Shown piece by piece: positions 43,463 to 53,352 of a stretch of 64,000 nucleotides of DNA. The stretch is from NCBI GenBank assembly GCA_018816945.1, contig JAHIVC010000025.1, positions 1 through 64,000 on the forward strand. The letters run 5' to 3'. The stretch's first letter is position 1, and every line of letters starts with the position of its first letter. The notes below the pieces were generated by a model. The model was given only the letters and a program-made list of their open reading frames with translations, had not been told where the DNA came from and made no database searches. A program made the translations under genes and the position numbers. Source of the stretch: Bacteroidota bacterium (lineage in GTDB: Bacteria > Bacteroidota > Bacteroidia > Bacteroidales > GCA-2711565).

Positions 43463-44710
43463 TTATTTAAAAACAATTTCTTCTACGTCTCTCCAAGGAA
43501 TGTAATGATATTTGCTATCCGATTCAAAAACCAAAATTCCGGTATTTCGATCTGAAACATCTTGGCCTTTACCGAGTAAAAGCATATCCCCATCCCTTAA
43601 TGTAACTTGAGTATAATAATAGTTTTTAGGGCTGATCTTTTGAATCGCCCTGAATGGAATCAGATACTCAATATCATCTTTTTCTCCGTTGAGTATTTCG
43701 ATATCAATGGATTCATCTAAGTCATAAACAATTAAACCAGAATAAGAAGTTCCATTTACCAAACGTACTGTTCCTGCTAATTTATTTGGTCCTATAAAAT
43801 CATTATAGCCCACTAAATCATTTTTTGTAGGATCGGATATGGTAAGTTTCTCAAATTCGCTCCATGGAATATCAACATACCCCATGCCGAGAGTATTTAC
43901 AATGATGCCACGATTTTCACGATTTACATCGTTTGTACCTTCAAGTTCAAGTTCTTTTCCTGATTTTGTTTTCAACAAAACTCCCCTGCCATATTTTTCA
44001 ATGGTTTGCATGTTCTCAAAAGGAATGGAATAATTATCACGACGTGTTTCACCATCAATTTTATCAACTGACAATCGTTCGTCATGATCCCATTGAATAT
44101 AACCGGTAATCTCCCCATAACGGGTTTGCACCTTTCCAAAGATGGGTTCCCCGAATTTGTCCCTCAAGTTTTTAGGAGTCTCCATAAAATCAACACGCTC
44201 CAAACGATCCCATTTTACTTCGACTTTTCCAAGTTCTTCATCCAAAATCCGGATAGTTGCACCAATATCGTTCGACCCATCATCCAAACGGATCACCTGA
44301 TCGTCTTTCAAAATTACATTGACCCTGTTACGGCTTCTCACCTCGATAGATTTAAGATCACCAAACTGGCAGGCAAAAGTATGTGTAAAATTGTTGTTGT
44401 AACTACCATCGTTGACTGAGAAAACGCGCTCAACCCAACGTTCTGCCCAATGCTCTGAAGTTTCGCGCAAATCGTTCATTTCACTTCTGCTTAAAAACTC
44501 AAGGTTTTCGTTAACAGGTTTGGTTGCATTAAAAAAATCGAACCAGAATACTTCTTCTGTTCCCCATCTGATTTGTCCGACATACTGATCTCCATCAATG
44601 GTAGTTACTTTTCCATAGATAAATAATTCGTCGGTATTAACTTGTGAAAATGCTTTTATTGCAAACAATGATATAAGCAATAAGGTTGTGGCTAAAAATT
44701 TTGTCTTCAT
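43463..44710 (-). CDS. Exported protein with three tandem beta-rich modules, unknown
   Basis: I do not recognise this family. The 415-residue protein has a signal peptide (~1-22, ending IKAFSQ). The mature chain is a threefold repeat of about 120 residues. Each unit opens with a strand pair such as GKVTTIDGDQYVGQIRWGTE, GKVQTRYGEITGYIQWDHDE or GTVRLVNGTSYSGLIVYDLDE. Each then has IPF..(MQTI/AIQKI), a strand with VxLKSG-like text, DVxxxNRGI, and closes with IPWSEFEKL or IPWRDVEEIVF. It looks like repeated SH3- or Sm-like barrels. No catalytic motif is seen. It may bind a ligand or wall component in the periplasm. Confidence 0.75.
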   Translation of the reverse strand: MKTKFLATTLLLISLFAIKAFSQVNTDELFIYGKVTTIDGDQYVGQIRWGTEEVFWFDFFNATKPVNENLEFLSRSEMNDLRETSEHWAERWVERVFSVNDGSYNNNFTHTFACQFGDLKSIEVRSRNRVNVILKDDQVIRLDDGSNDIGATIRILDEELGKVEVKWDRLERVDFMETPKNLRDKFGEPIFGKVQTRYGEITGYIQWDHDERLSVDKIDGETRRDNYSIPFENMQTIEKYGRGVLLKTKSGKELELEGTNDVNRENRGIIVNTLGMGYVDIPWSEFEKLTISDPTKNDLVGYNDFIGPNKLAGTVRLVNGTSYSGLIVYDLDESIDIEILNGEKDDIEYLIPFRAIQKISPKNYYYTQVTLRDGDMLLLGKGQDVSDRNTGILVFESDSKYHYIPWRDVEEIVFK

Positions 44711-45163
44711 ATTTTAACGATTTTGTTTTTTAGAATTTCATACTGGCTGACAGGATGATTCACGATTAACTTACTGTTTAAATCTTAGACGACTTTAGAT
44801 TGCCAAATGTTACAAACTGTTTTGATAAAAAACAGCTTACGTTTAATTCATATTTCAATGATGATAATGTTATAAAGAAATTTATCTTTAATCGGCCAGA
44901 GATCTGCCTAAAAAACTACGAGCTTAAAAAATTGCCATGGTCAACAAAACAATCCTAAATCGAGATGGGTAAGATAGACCAAACTAACCACCATTTATCC
45001 TAAAATACTATACCTCAGATCTTGCAAATAATAGCAATTAATACCCATCGTGTGAAACACATCGAAAGTATAAGAACGACGCTATTATTGAGCTATGAAT
45101 TCTATTATATAATCAAAACACTGTCAAACTTATCACAAAATCCTTCCTAAAATTATTAGTCTA
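44711..45163. other. Intergenic region, nothing recognised
   Basis: This 453-base AT-rich stretch lies between two leftward genes. I see no open frame of note, no strong hairpin and no TAnnTTTG element on the minus strand. Confidence 0.5.
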
Positions 45164-45775
45164 TCATTTGTGTGGGTTATGAGTCTTAACATTATCAATT
45201 TTAATTGTAGGAAATTTATCTTTAAAAAAATTTGAATCTATATTCTCCATTATTATATGGACAGCTAAATAAAGAATGAAGAGCATAAAGTAGAATAGTA
45301 TGTGAGTAAAGGAAATTTTCAATTTAAACTTATAGACCCACCAAACTAAAATGCTTAAAGAAAGCACTAAGAATAGTATGACGGCAGGATAAAAATTTAG
45401 CCCAGCTAAATTCATAATACTTTCAATTTCGCCACCATAATTTTTTTTAATTGCAATTATCGATCTGAAAATAAAATAAAATGTATTTGCAATTATGATA
45501 GCTGAATATATGGTCCATTTTATAGATTTCTTTTCGTGTTTTCTGATGAGATAAAACGACCCAATGATCAGAACGATATTTACAATTGGACCACCTAAAG
45601 ATCCAATTCCGTATTGAGTAGCTGTAATATCGATGAGTGGATATTCCATTACCAAAGACATACCTGCCGGTATTCCCTGTATCCAATAAAAGATACAATG
45701 CCCCAGTTCGTGTAATAAAGTTGAAATAACTCCAACTGCAATTACAAGTAATAAAAAGTTTAGTTTATATTTCAT
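45164..45775 (-). CDS. M50-like membrane metalloprotease
   Basis: A 203-residue membrane protein with about five helices. The first helix ends in the zinc motif HELGH (residues 23-27), and a LGGPIVNIVL segment (~60) matches the second conserved part of M50 proteins. M50 proteases cleave within membranes, for example on anti-sigma factors. The second-metal Asp motif of S2P (NxxPxxxLDG) is not evident, so it is a short or divergent member and may be inactive. No substrate gene is adjacent. Confidence 0.7.
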   Translation of the reverse strand: MKYKLNFLLLVIAVGVISTLLHELGHCIFYWIQGIPAGMSLVMEYPLIDITATQYGIGSLGGPIVNIVLIIGSFYLIRKHEKKSIKWTIYSAIIIANTFYFIFRSIIAIKKNYGGEIESIMNLAGLNFYPAVILFLVLSLSILVWWVYKFKLKISFTHILFYFMLFILYLAVHIIMENIDSNFFKDKFPTIKIDNVKTHNPHK

Positions 45776-45931
45776 CCGTAAATAAATTTTTATGATGGTC
45801 GGATGGAACTCGCATGATGAATTTTCATCCGTATTTGTGATTAACGAATCATGCTCGTTTCATAATGCATTAATTTAAATGATGTTAAGTTTTATTATCT
45901 ATAAGATATTCAAGATTTATTAAATAAATCT

Positions 45932-48298
45932 TCATTCATACTTTAATGTAGATACAGGGTTTATATTAGTGAGTTTCATTACCTGGAAAATAATGGTTAT
46001 AAGTGCAATAATTAGGGATATGAACAATGCCATAGCAAATGGAACGATATTCAGTTGTATTGAATAGGCGAAGCCATCCAGAAACCTTACTGAATAATAA
46101 TAAGCAATGGGGATGGCGATGAAATTTGCAATTAAAATCCATTTCAGGAAATCAACGACCACCAATTTCGCAATTTGATAGGTATCGGCACCAAAAACTT
46201 TGCGGACACCAATTTCACGTTGTCGTCTTTCGACTGTGAACATCGCTAATCCGTATAAGCCCATACAGGCAATTAAAATAGCCATAAATGCAAACAGGCC
46301 CATGACGCTAATTGATTTTCTTAATTCTGTATAATTATCCCACAAGCGGATATCATAAAACCCATAATTCAGGGGTTCGTTTGGCAATAGTTTGTTCCAT
46401 TTTTCTTCAATACCGGCAAGTGCCTGCTCATAATTCCGGCTTTTTAATTTTACGTAAACAACTACATGTTCATCAGCTCTGGCCTTTCCAATTATTAATG
46501 GAACAATCTCACGCTGAGATCCTTCAAAATTAAAATCTTTCACAACTCCTATTACCGGATAAGCACCATCACGCATAATTTTTTTCCCGATCGGATTTTG
46601 CCATCCAATTTCTTTAGCAAAGGACTCGTTAATAATGTAGGAGGTATCATCCGATGCATATGAATCAGAGAAATAGCGTCCTTCTGCCATTTCTAATTTG
46701 AGCATTTCAGCCAAACCCTCATCTGTAGCTATAAACTTAACCAACATCGGATTTTTGACACCTTCAGGTAAGTATCCGTTTTGTGTAATCCCTTGTCCGA
46801 CGAGCTGTGACGATGAACAAACGGATTCGACTTCTGCTAACTGTTCCAGTCCGATCTTTAATGCTGAATATGCCTTTATTGCCGTTCCACTCGACATATT
46901 AACAATTACCGTATTCGCAGTATCAAATCCCATATCTTTTTTCTGAATGAAACTAAGTTGCAGAAACATCACCAAAGTGTAGGTAATGATAGTGGTTGAA
47001 ATCACAAATTGAATAACTACCAGGATATTCCTCAAATAGGGTGTTCCACCACCACTGATCATTTCGCCTTTTAGACTGTTGATTGGTTTAAAACGAGAAA
47101 TAAATAAGGCAGGATATGAACCGGCCAGGAAACCTATACCTACGGTAAAAAATATGATCAATGCGATAAATGGGATATTGGATTTGGTATATAATTCATA
47201 ATCGCCTATAAATCTGGTAAATTGAGGTTGAAATATTTCGATCAGGATTAAAGAAATGATGAAGGAAATTAGGCTAAAAATCACGGCTTCACCTAAAAAC
47301 TGACCAGTGATCCGCGATCGATGAGCTCCCAGCACTTTTCTGATCCCTATTTCGATCGATCGCTGAGTTGATCGGGCTGTTGTTAAATTCATAAAATTAA
47401 AAACGGCAATTAAGAGGACGAATAAACCTATCAAAGCGATGATCCACATTTTTTTCAAATCTCCCGCAGTCATATCATTATCAATAAAACCATGAAGATG
47501 CATTCGATCCATACGGTCAAAAGCCAATTCAATTAACCAGCCATGTGGTCTGTACATATAATTAATATGCTTTTCCAAGAAATCAGGCAACTTTGGCGTA
47601 ATTGATTCCAGCGATGCAGAAGGAGCCAGTTTTATATAATTATAATATTGATTTCCTCCGTTCCAACCTAGATAACTGTTTGGTTGGTCGTATAAAGTCG
47701 TAAAAGAAATAAGGGCAGTAAACTGAATAGATGAATTTTTGGGACAATCTTCGGCAATGCCTTTCACCACAACAGAATAAGCATTCTCCCAATCTAAAAC
47801 CTGTCCAATCGGATCAGCATCCCCAAATATTTTTTCAGCCAAACTTTTGGTCAAAACAATAGAATATGGTTCAGCTAAAACAGATTTAACAGAACCCGAC
47901 AATAACTTAAAAGAAAAAAAATCAAAGAAAGACGAATCAGTGAAACATACATTTTCCGAATGATAATTAATTTCATATTTCGCCAAAAACCCCGGTCGAG
48001 GCATTCTGATTCTCACCATTGACTGAACCTCAGGGAATTCCTCTAGTAAAGATGGAGCAACTGCAGCTGTAATTACAGCAGATTTTTCGTGACCATCAGG
48101 CATGGTTAGATTAAATCCTACTCTGTAAATATCCCTTTTATGAACATGCATATTATCGTAGGTAAGTTCATTTTTCAGATACAAGAGCACCATAATGCTA
48201 CAGGCCAAACCAATTGAAAACCCTAAAATATTAATGATTGAATAAGTCTTACTTTTAACAAGATTTCGAAAGGCGGTTTTAATATAATTCGTTATCAT
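45932..48298 (-). CDS. MacB-like ABC transporter permease (third of three)
   Basis: A 788-residue permease with two MacB/FtsX units. First helix near 20-42 (NILGFSIGLACSIMVLLYL), periplasmic MacB_PCD domain, three helices ~285-395, second unit from ~430, and closing helices with the final NPVSTLKYE. It would pair with a separate ATPase and transport or mechanically act on lipids, lipoproteins or peptides. It begins one base after the stop of the previous permease gene, so the three are one operon. No ATPase gene is in the window. Confidence 0.92.
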   Translation of the reverse strand: MITNYIKTAFRNLVKSKTYSIINILGFSIGLACSIMVLLYLKNELTYDNMHVHKRDIYRVGFNLTMPDGHEKSAVITAAVAPSLLEEFPEVQSMVRIRMPRPGFLAKYEINYHSENVCFTDSSFFDFFSFKLLSGSVKSVLAEPYSIVLTKSLAEKIFGDADPIGQVLDWENAYSVVVKGIAEDCPKNSSIQFTALISFTTLYDQPNSYLGWNGGNQYYNYIKLAPSASLESITPKLPDFLEKHINYMYRPHGWLIELAFDRMDRMHLHGFIDNDMTAGDLKKMWIIALIGLFVLLIAVFNFMNLTTARSTQRSIEIGIRKVLGAHRSRITGQFLGEAVIFSLISFIISLILIEIFQPQFTRFIGDYELYTKSNIPFIALIIFFTVGIGFLAGSYPALFISRFKPINSLKGEMISGGGTPYLRNILVVIQFVISTTIITYTLVMFLQLSFIQKKDMGFDTANTVIVNMSSGTAIKAYSALKIGLEQLAEVESVCSSSQLVGQGITQNGYLPEGVKNPMLVKFIATDEGLAEMLKLEMAEGRYFSDSYASDDTSYIINESFAKEIGWQNPIGKKIMRDGAYPVIGVVKDFNFEGSQREIVPLIIGKARADEHVVVYVKLKSRNYEQALAGIEEKWNKLLPNEPLNYGFYDIRLWDNYTELRKSISVMGLFAFMAILIACMGLYGLAMFTVERRQREIGVRKVFGADTYQIAKLVVVDFLKWILIANFIAIPIAYYYSVRFLDGFAYSIQLNIVPFAMALFISLIIALITIIFQVMKLTNINPVSTLKYE

Positions 48299-48299
48299 G

Positions 48300-50690
48300 T
48301 TATTCGTATTTTAAAGCATTTACAGGGTTCATCCTACTCGTTTTAACAACCTGAAATATAATTGTTAGTAATGCAACAAAGAAGGCAATGAAAGATGCCA
48401 GAATAAAAATCCAAATACCAATTTCTATTCGGTACGAAAATCCATCAAGCCATTTACTCATAAAATACCAACCCAGAGGAATGGCAATTAAACTGGCAGC
48501 CAAAATTAACTTTATATATATGTGCGTCAGAGAAATCGCAATCTGATGTAACTCGGCACCTAATACTTTTCTGATTCCTATTTCCTTGACTTTTTGAACC
48601 AATGCAATTGAAACGATGCCAAAAAGACCTAATGTTGCAATAATTATAGCCAAAGCAGATAAGGAGGTAATGATAATCGCCGCCTTATCTGCTTCTGAGT
48701 ACATCTCTTTGAGCTCTTCTTTAACACTCATTGATTCGATAAAATAGCTTGGGTACAAATCGGACATTTTTTGGTTAATTTGTGTAATGGTTTCCTTAAG
48801 TCTGCTGGGTTCAACTTTCACAAACATGTTCCCATAAAACCTTGGATGACTCGCAAATACCAAGGGATCAATTTCTAAATGTAAAGAGTAAGTATGGAAA
48901 TCTTTAACAACTCCACAAATGATTCCGGTAGTGCCACTAAACGAAATTCTTTTGTTTATTGCATCTTCAGGATTCTTAAACCCATAAATTTTATAAAGCT
49001 TCTCGTTGACAACTACTCTAAAAATAGAGTCGCCTTTGGTTCTTTCATCAAACCATTTACCTGCCAGTAAATTAAGATTAAATACTTCTGAATATCCAGC
49101 ATCTGCAGGTTTGAAGTTCAAAAGCCGGTTAATGCTTTCATCCTCGCCTTCTACTGTAAACGCTGTTGTAAAATTACGAGAAGATGATGGTGAACCAATC
49201 CCAAATCCGAAGTGTTGCACCCCAGGCATCGTTTCTAAAAACTGCCTTAAAGATTGTACACTTGAAGAATCGTTCTCGGGCAATGAAAACTTAATTACAT
49301 TATCAATCTGAAATCCTAAATCTTTATGATTTACATAACTGATTTGCATTTTTATAACAATAGTTGCAATAATTAAAGCAATTGAAACCGTAAACTGGAA
49401 TACTAGCAAGATATTTCTTAGACTAAATATCACTTGTTTCGAATTTGACAATTTACCTTTTAGAGCTTTTATCGGTGTAAACCGCGACATAACAAAAGAT
49501 GGATACAAGGCGATAATAATATTAACAATGACGTAAACAGCAACAAAATAAATAATAAAATAGGAACTATTATAGATACTCAATTGATGGTTATTCCCAA
49601 GAAAAATGTTGATATATGGCAATACAACTTCAACTATTATTACCGCAACAACCAATGCAATAATTGAGATCATTGCATTCTCTTTAATAAACAGGAAACT
49701 TAGCTGTGATTTAGAAGCACCTAAAACTTTTCGAACCCCCACCTCCTTTGCTCTTTTCAACCCTTGAGCCATTGATAGATTAATGAAGTTAATTCCGGCT
49801 ATAGCAATAATTAAAATACCAATAAAAGCATAAATCCATAAACTCGTTTCAGAGGTAGTATAGGTATTTGGTAAATTTTGATAATCCGGCTCGAGATGCA
49901 TTTTGCTTAATAGCTGAAAATTAAAATGTGTAGTTTCATATTCATCATTTCGGTATTTCCTAATTACTTCATTCATTCTGGTTTCAAATTCATCCAGATT
50001 AACATTCTCTCCAATTTTCACATAACATTCAAATCCTGAAATAGTATTACTCCAACTATCATATTCAAATCCGAGGGTTTCAGCATTTAAATTTTCAACA
50101 GAAAGGATCATTGAAAAGTCAAGGGTTGAGTTTAGAGGTTGGTCCTTTATCAAGCCAACAATTTGATAATTAATATTCGGAGAAAAAGTGATTATTTTGC
50201 CAATCGGGTCTTCACTACCAAAGTATTTTTCGGCAACGGATTTAGTAATTGCAATATTTTGTGGGTGTTCAAGAATAACTTCCGGACTTCCCACAATGAA
50301 CTGAAGATCAAAAACGCTAAAGAAAACCGAATCCACAAACAAAATATTCCTTTCTCTGAAAATTTTTTCGTTAGATAATATATCCTGACTACCAGACATA
50401 TAAATTGAAGTGAAATCAAAATCAGGAAAATCATTTCTTAGTGAATATGCCATTGGAAACGAAGTAGCCCCATTTCGATTAGTGCTGCTTGCATGACTTA
50501 TCGTTCTGGTTATCCTATAAATTTGATCTTTATTTTTATAATAATTATCAAAACTAAGTTCAAACTCAATAAAGAGAAAAACAATTATTGAGCTCGCTAA
50601 GCCAATTGATAAACCTAAAACATTAATAAATGAAGAGGTTTTATTCTTCCAAATATTACGTAGAATATACTTGATACTGATTTTTTTCAT
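48300..50690 (-). CDS. MacB-like ABC transporter permease (second of three)
   Basis: A 796-residue permease of the same layout: first helix in LGLSIGLASSIIVFLFIEFELSFD, MacB_PCD domain, helices around 290-400, second half from ~430, and terminal NPVNALKYE. It is much more similar to the first permease (50692) than to the third, with matching stretches such as FINLSMAQGLKRAKEVGVRKVLGASKSQLS, so this pair arose by duplication. The start follows the previous stop by one base. Confidence 0.93.
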   Translation of the reverse strand: MKKISIKYILRNIWKNKTSSFINVLGLSIGLASSIIVFLFIEFELSFDNYYKNKDQIYRITRTISHASSTNRNGATSFPMAYSLRNDFPDFDFTSIYMSGSQDILSNEKIFRERNILFVDSVFFSVFDLQFIVGSPEVILEHPQNIAITKSVAEKYFGSEDPIGKIITFSPNINYQIVGLIKDQPLNSTLDFSMILSVENLNAETLGFEYDSWSNTISGFECYVKIGENVNLDEFETRMNEVIRKYRNDEYETTHFNFQLLSKMHLEPDYQNLPNTYTTSETSLWIYAFIGILIIAIAGINFINLSMAQGLKRAKEVGVRKVLGASKSQLSFLFIKENAMISIIALVVAVIIVEVVLPYINIFLGNNHQLSIYNSSYFIIYFVAVYVIVNIIIALYPSFVMSRFTPIKALKGKLSNSKQVIFSLRNILLVFQFTVSIALIIATIVIKMQISYVNHKDLGFQIDNVIKFSLPENDSSSVQSLRQFLETMPGVQHFGFGIGSPSSSRNFTTAFTVEGEDESINRLLNFKPADAGYSEVFNLNLLAGKWFDERTKGDSIFRVVVNEKLYKIYGFKNPEDAINKRISFSGTTGIICGVVKDFHTYSLHLEIDPLVFASHPRFYGNMFVKVEPSRLKETITQINQKMSDLYPSYFIESMSVKEELKEMYSEADKAAIIITSLSALAIIIATLGLFGIVSIALVQKVKEIGIRKVLGAELHQIAISLTHIYIKLILAASLIAIPLGWYFMSKWLDGFSYRIEIGIWIFILASFIAFFVALLTIIFQVVKTSRMNPVNALKYE

Positions 50691-50691
50691 A

Positions 50692-53079
50692 TTATTCGTA
50701 TTTTAAAGCAGTCACCGGATTCATTCTCCCAGTTTTTATAATCTGAAACATAATGGTGATCATCGCTACTGAAATTACCAGGAGTATTGCAATCATATAT
50801 ACCCAAATACCAATTTCAATACGGTATGAGAAACCATTCAACCAATGATTCATAAAATACCAGCCCAATGGTACTGCAATCAAACCAGCGATAATGATTA
50901 ATTTAAAATAAGTTTTTGTAAGCACCATAGCTATCTGAGTCACTGAGGCACCCAATACCTTCCTTATGCCAATTTCTTTAATCCTTTGAACCATCATAAA
51001 TGAAACAAGTCCAAAAAGCCCCAAAGAAGCAATCACAATTGCCAGCATAGAAAGCACCGTAATGATCATTGAAATCTTATTGTCTTCGGTATACATTTCA
51101 TTCAGGCTTTCTTTCATACTTTTATACTCAATTGAATTAGAGGGATACAAATCTTTTAGCTTATTTTCAATATTTTCAATGGTTTCTTTTGTTCTACTTT
51201 CATCAATTGTTACAAACATCCCCAGGTAATATTGTGGAATGCTAAGAAAAGCAGTTGGCTCTATTTCACTTCTTAATGAATAGATATGAAAATCTTTTAT
51301 CACGCCACAAATACTAGCTTCATTGCCACCAAATGGTATTTTTTTATTCAATGCATCTTCAGGACTTTTAAACCCGTGTGTTTTGTAAAGCTTTTCATTT
51401 ACTACCATCTTGTATGTAGAATCTCCTGCTACCCGTTCAGAGTACCACTCTCCGGCAATTAAATCCAATTTAAAAGTTTTATAATATTCAGCATCTGCCA
51501 GTTTCAGGTTCATATAATGCTTCGCTTCATCCCCTTCTACTTTGAAAGAAGTTCTGAAATTTGAGGTGGATGAAGGGGCACCAATTCCAAAAGTAAAATT
51601 CACGATCCCGGGTTGGGTCAGGAGATAATCTTTCATCGATTTAATTTTATTCTCATCACTGTCAGGTAATAAGAAATTAAAAATCCCTTTCACTTCAAAG
51701 CCCAAATCCTTATTATTGATATAATTGATTTGTTTTTTTATGACCAGAGTTGAAATAATTAATGTAATGGAAATAATAAATTGAAAGACCAAGAGAGAAT
51801 TCCGAAGATTAAAACCCTTGTTCTTATTAGTTCTCAAATTACCTTTCAATGCCTTGATAGGCATAAATCCTGACATCACCAAAGAAGGGTATAACGCAAT
51901 CATCACATCAACAAGCAAGTAAACCAAAAACAAAAAGATGACAAAATAGCGACTTTGGTAAATACTCAAATTCAGGTTATTTCCCATAAAATTATTCACA
52001 TAAGGAAGTACAATTTCAACAACGATGACCGAGAATACAAGTGAAAGTAATAAGACAACTGAATTCTCCTTGACAAAGAGCATGCTTAATTGCGATCTGC
52101 TGGATCCAAGAACTTTTCTTATCCCGACTTCTTTTGATCTTTTTAATCCCTGAGCTGTTGAAAGGTTAATATAATTGATACTTGCAATACATAGTATGAG
52201 TAACCCAATGAAGCCGTAAATCCACAGGCTGGCTTTTGAAGTAGTATAGGTATTCGGAATATCTTCGAATTCAGGTGAAAGATGAATCTGATTTAAAGCC
52301 TGAAATTGATAATAGGTATTTGTTGCCTTGTTATCACCGGTAGCATAATTTGATTTAATGATATCATTTATTTGTTTTTCAATGACAAGTGGTTCAACCG
52401 ATTTCGGAATTTTCATATAGGTCTCAAATCCCGAAATACTATTCTCCCAGCTGTCATAATTAAATCCTACCATCTTGGTATCCAGAATTTCAGTTGAGGC
52501 AATAATGCTATAATTAAGGGTTGAATTCAATGGTGCATCCTGTATTAAACCTGCAACCTGAAAATGCTGATCATTTGAAAAAGTCAGAGTCTTACCTAAG
52601 GGATTTTCATTGCCAAAATACTTTTGGGAAATAGATTTTGTCAGAATTATATTTCCCGGATTACTTTTGAGAATTTCAGGGCTGCCAATAATCCAATCAG
52701 AACTAAAAATATTAAAGAAAACAGAATCAACAAACAGAATGTTTTTCTCTTTATAAACATCCTTATCAATGACAACATCCAACTCCGACATCATGTAAAG
52801 TGTACTAATCAAGTAGTCGGGAAAATCATTCCTTAATGAATAACCTAAAGGGTAAGTAGTAGCTCCATCCGTATCAACTCCACTAGCATGATTAGAGATG
52901 GCAGTAATACGATAAATTTCATCCTTGTCTTTATAAAAATTATCAAAACTAAGTTCATACTCTATAAAAAGAAATATGATAATGGCCGAAGCCAATCCAA
53001 TGGATAAACCTAAAATGTTAATAAACGAAGAAACCTTGTTCTTCAAGATATTACGGATCATAAATTTCATACTATTCAT
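50692..53079 (-). CDS. MacB-like ABC transporter permease (first of three)
   Basis: A 795-residue permease with the same two-unit layout as the next gene and the ending NPVTALKYE. Start at ATG 53079 (MNSMKFMIRNILKN) is chosen: an upstream in-frame ATG at 53091 lies inside the relic of another permease tail that ends at 53082, and the other permeases in the operon start one base after the preceding stop. It is divergent from the sigma-54 regulator. The operon is probably activated by it. Confidence 0.9.
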   Translation of the reverse strand: MNSMKFMIRNILKNKVSSFINILGLSIGLASAIIIFLFIEYELSFDNFYKDKDEIYRITAISNHASGVDTDGATTYPLGYSLRNDFPDYLISTLYMMSELDVVIDKDVYKEKNILFVDSVFFNIFSSDWIIGSPEILKSNPGNIILTKSISQKYFGNENPLGKTLTFSNDQHFQVAGLIQDAPLNSTLNYSIIASTEILDTKMVGFNYDSWENSISGFETYMKIPKSVEPLVIEKQINDIIKSNYATGDNKATNTYYQFQALNQIHLSPEFEDIPNTYTTSKASLWIYGFIGLLILCIASINYINLSTAQGLKRSKEVGIRKVLGSSRSQLSMLFVKENSVVLLLSLVFSVIVVEIVLPYVNNFMGNNLNLSIYQSRYFVIFLFLVYLLVDVMIALYPSLVMSGFMPIKALKGNLRTNKNKGFNLRNSLLVFQFIISITLIISTLVIKKQINYINNKDLGFEVKGIFNFLLPDSDENKIKSMKDYLLTQPGIVNFTFGIGAPSSTSNFRTSFKVEGDEAKHYMNLKLADAEYYKTFKLDLIAGEWYSERVAGDSTYKMVVNEKLYKTHGFKSPEDALNKKIPFGGNEASICGVIKDFHIYSLRSEIEPTAFLSIPQYYLGMFVTIDESRTKETIENIENKLKDLYPSNSIEYKSMKESLNEMYTEDNKISMIITVLSMLAIVIASLGLFGLVSFMMVQRIKEIGIRKVLGASVTQIAMVLTKTYFKLIIIAGLIAVPLGWYFMNHWLNGFSYRIEIGIWVYMIAILLVISVAMITIMFQIIKTGRMNPVTALKYE

Positions 53080-53081
53080 AA

Positions 53082-53160
53082 TTATTCGCATTTTAAAGAT
53101 TTAACCGGATTCATTAGCGCACTTCTAAATATTTTAGAATAAAAAGTTAATGTCAAATCT
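53082..53160 (-). pseudogene. C-terminal relic of a fourth MacB-like permease
   Basis: On the minus strand about 25 codons before a TAA (53084-53082) read LTLTFYSKIFRS..., then MNPVKSLKCE. This aligns with the C-termini of the three intact permeases (MNPVTALKYE, MNPVNALKYE). Only the last transmembrane stretch survives. It is part of a short open frame from an ATG at 53213. The stop lies two bases before the start of the intact gene, the same spacing as between the intact permease genes. Confidence 0.78.
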
Positions 53161-53189
53161 TTTTCGACAATACAATTTAATCCAAATAT

Positions 53190-53205
53190 TTCAACAAGCG
53201 TACCA
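53190..53205 (-). promoter_or_regulatory. Sigma-54-like promoter facing the permease operon
   Basis: On the minus strand TGGTACG-CTTG-TTGAA matches the sigma-54 consensus TGGCACG-N4-TTGCA except C4 to T and the C of GC to A. Spacing is exact. It lies 110 bases before the permease start and beside the gene for a sigma-54 activator. The altered -12 GC makes it less than certain. Confidence 0.45.
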
Positions 53206-53291
53206 CAACTCATAAAATATTCTCTTTCTATTACTTATCTTGTTTTTAATAAATTAAAAACTCCTAAATTGTTTCACTTCGGAACAATTAA

Positions 53292-53324
53292 TTTGAACAT
53301 AAACCGATCATTTTTATATCTTTG
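53292..53324 (+). promoter_or_regulatory. Promoter of the sigma-54 regulator gene
   Basis: TTTG (53292-53295), a 21-base spacer, then TATCTTTG (53317-53324) fits the Bacteroidota housekeeping promoter, 28 bases before the ATG. A dyad TTGTTTC-ACTTC-GGAACAA (53269-53287, one mismatch) just upstream could be an operator or enhancer site. Confidence 0.7.
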
Positions 53325-53352
53325 AAAACACTTTATAAATGGCATCATTAAA

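Noticed and set aside
45800-45831. CGGATGGAA / TTTCATCCG inverted repeat upstream of the M50-like gene as an operator
   Set aside because: Imperfect, with no regulator gene or promoter element in proper relation to it.
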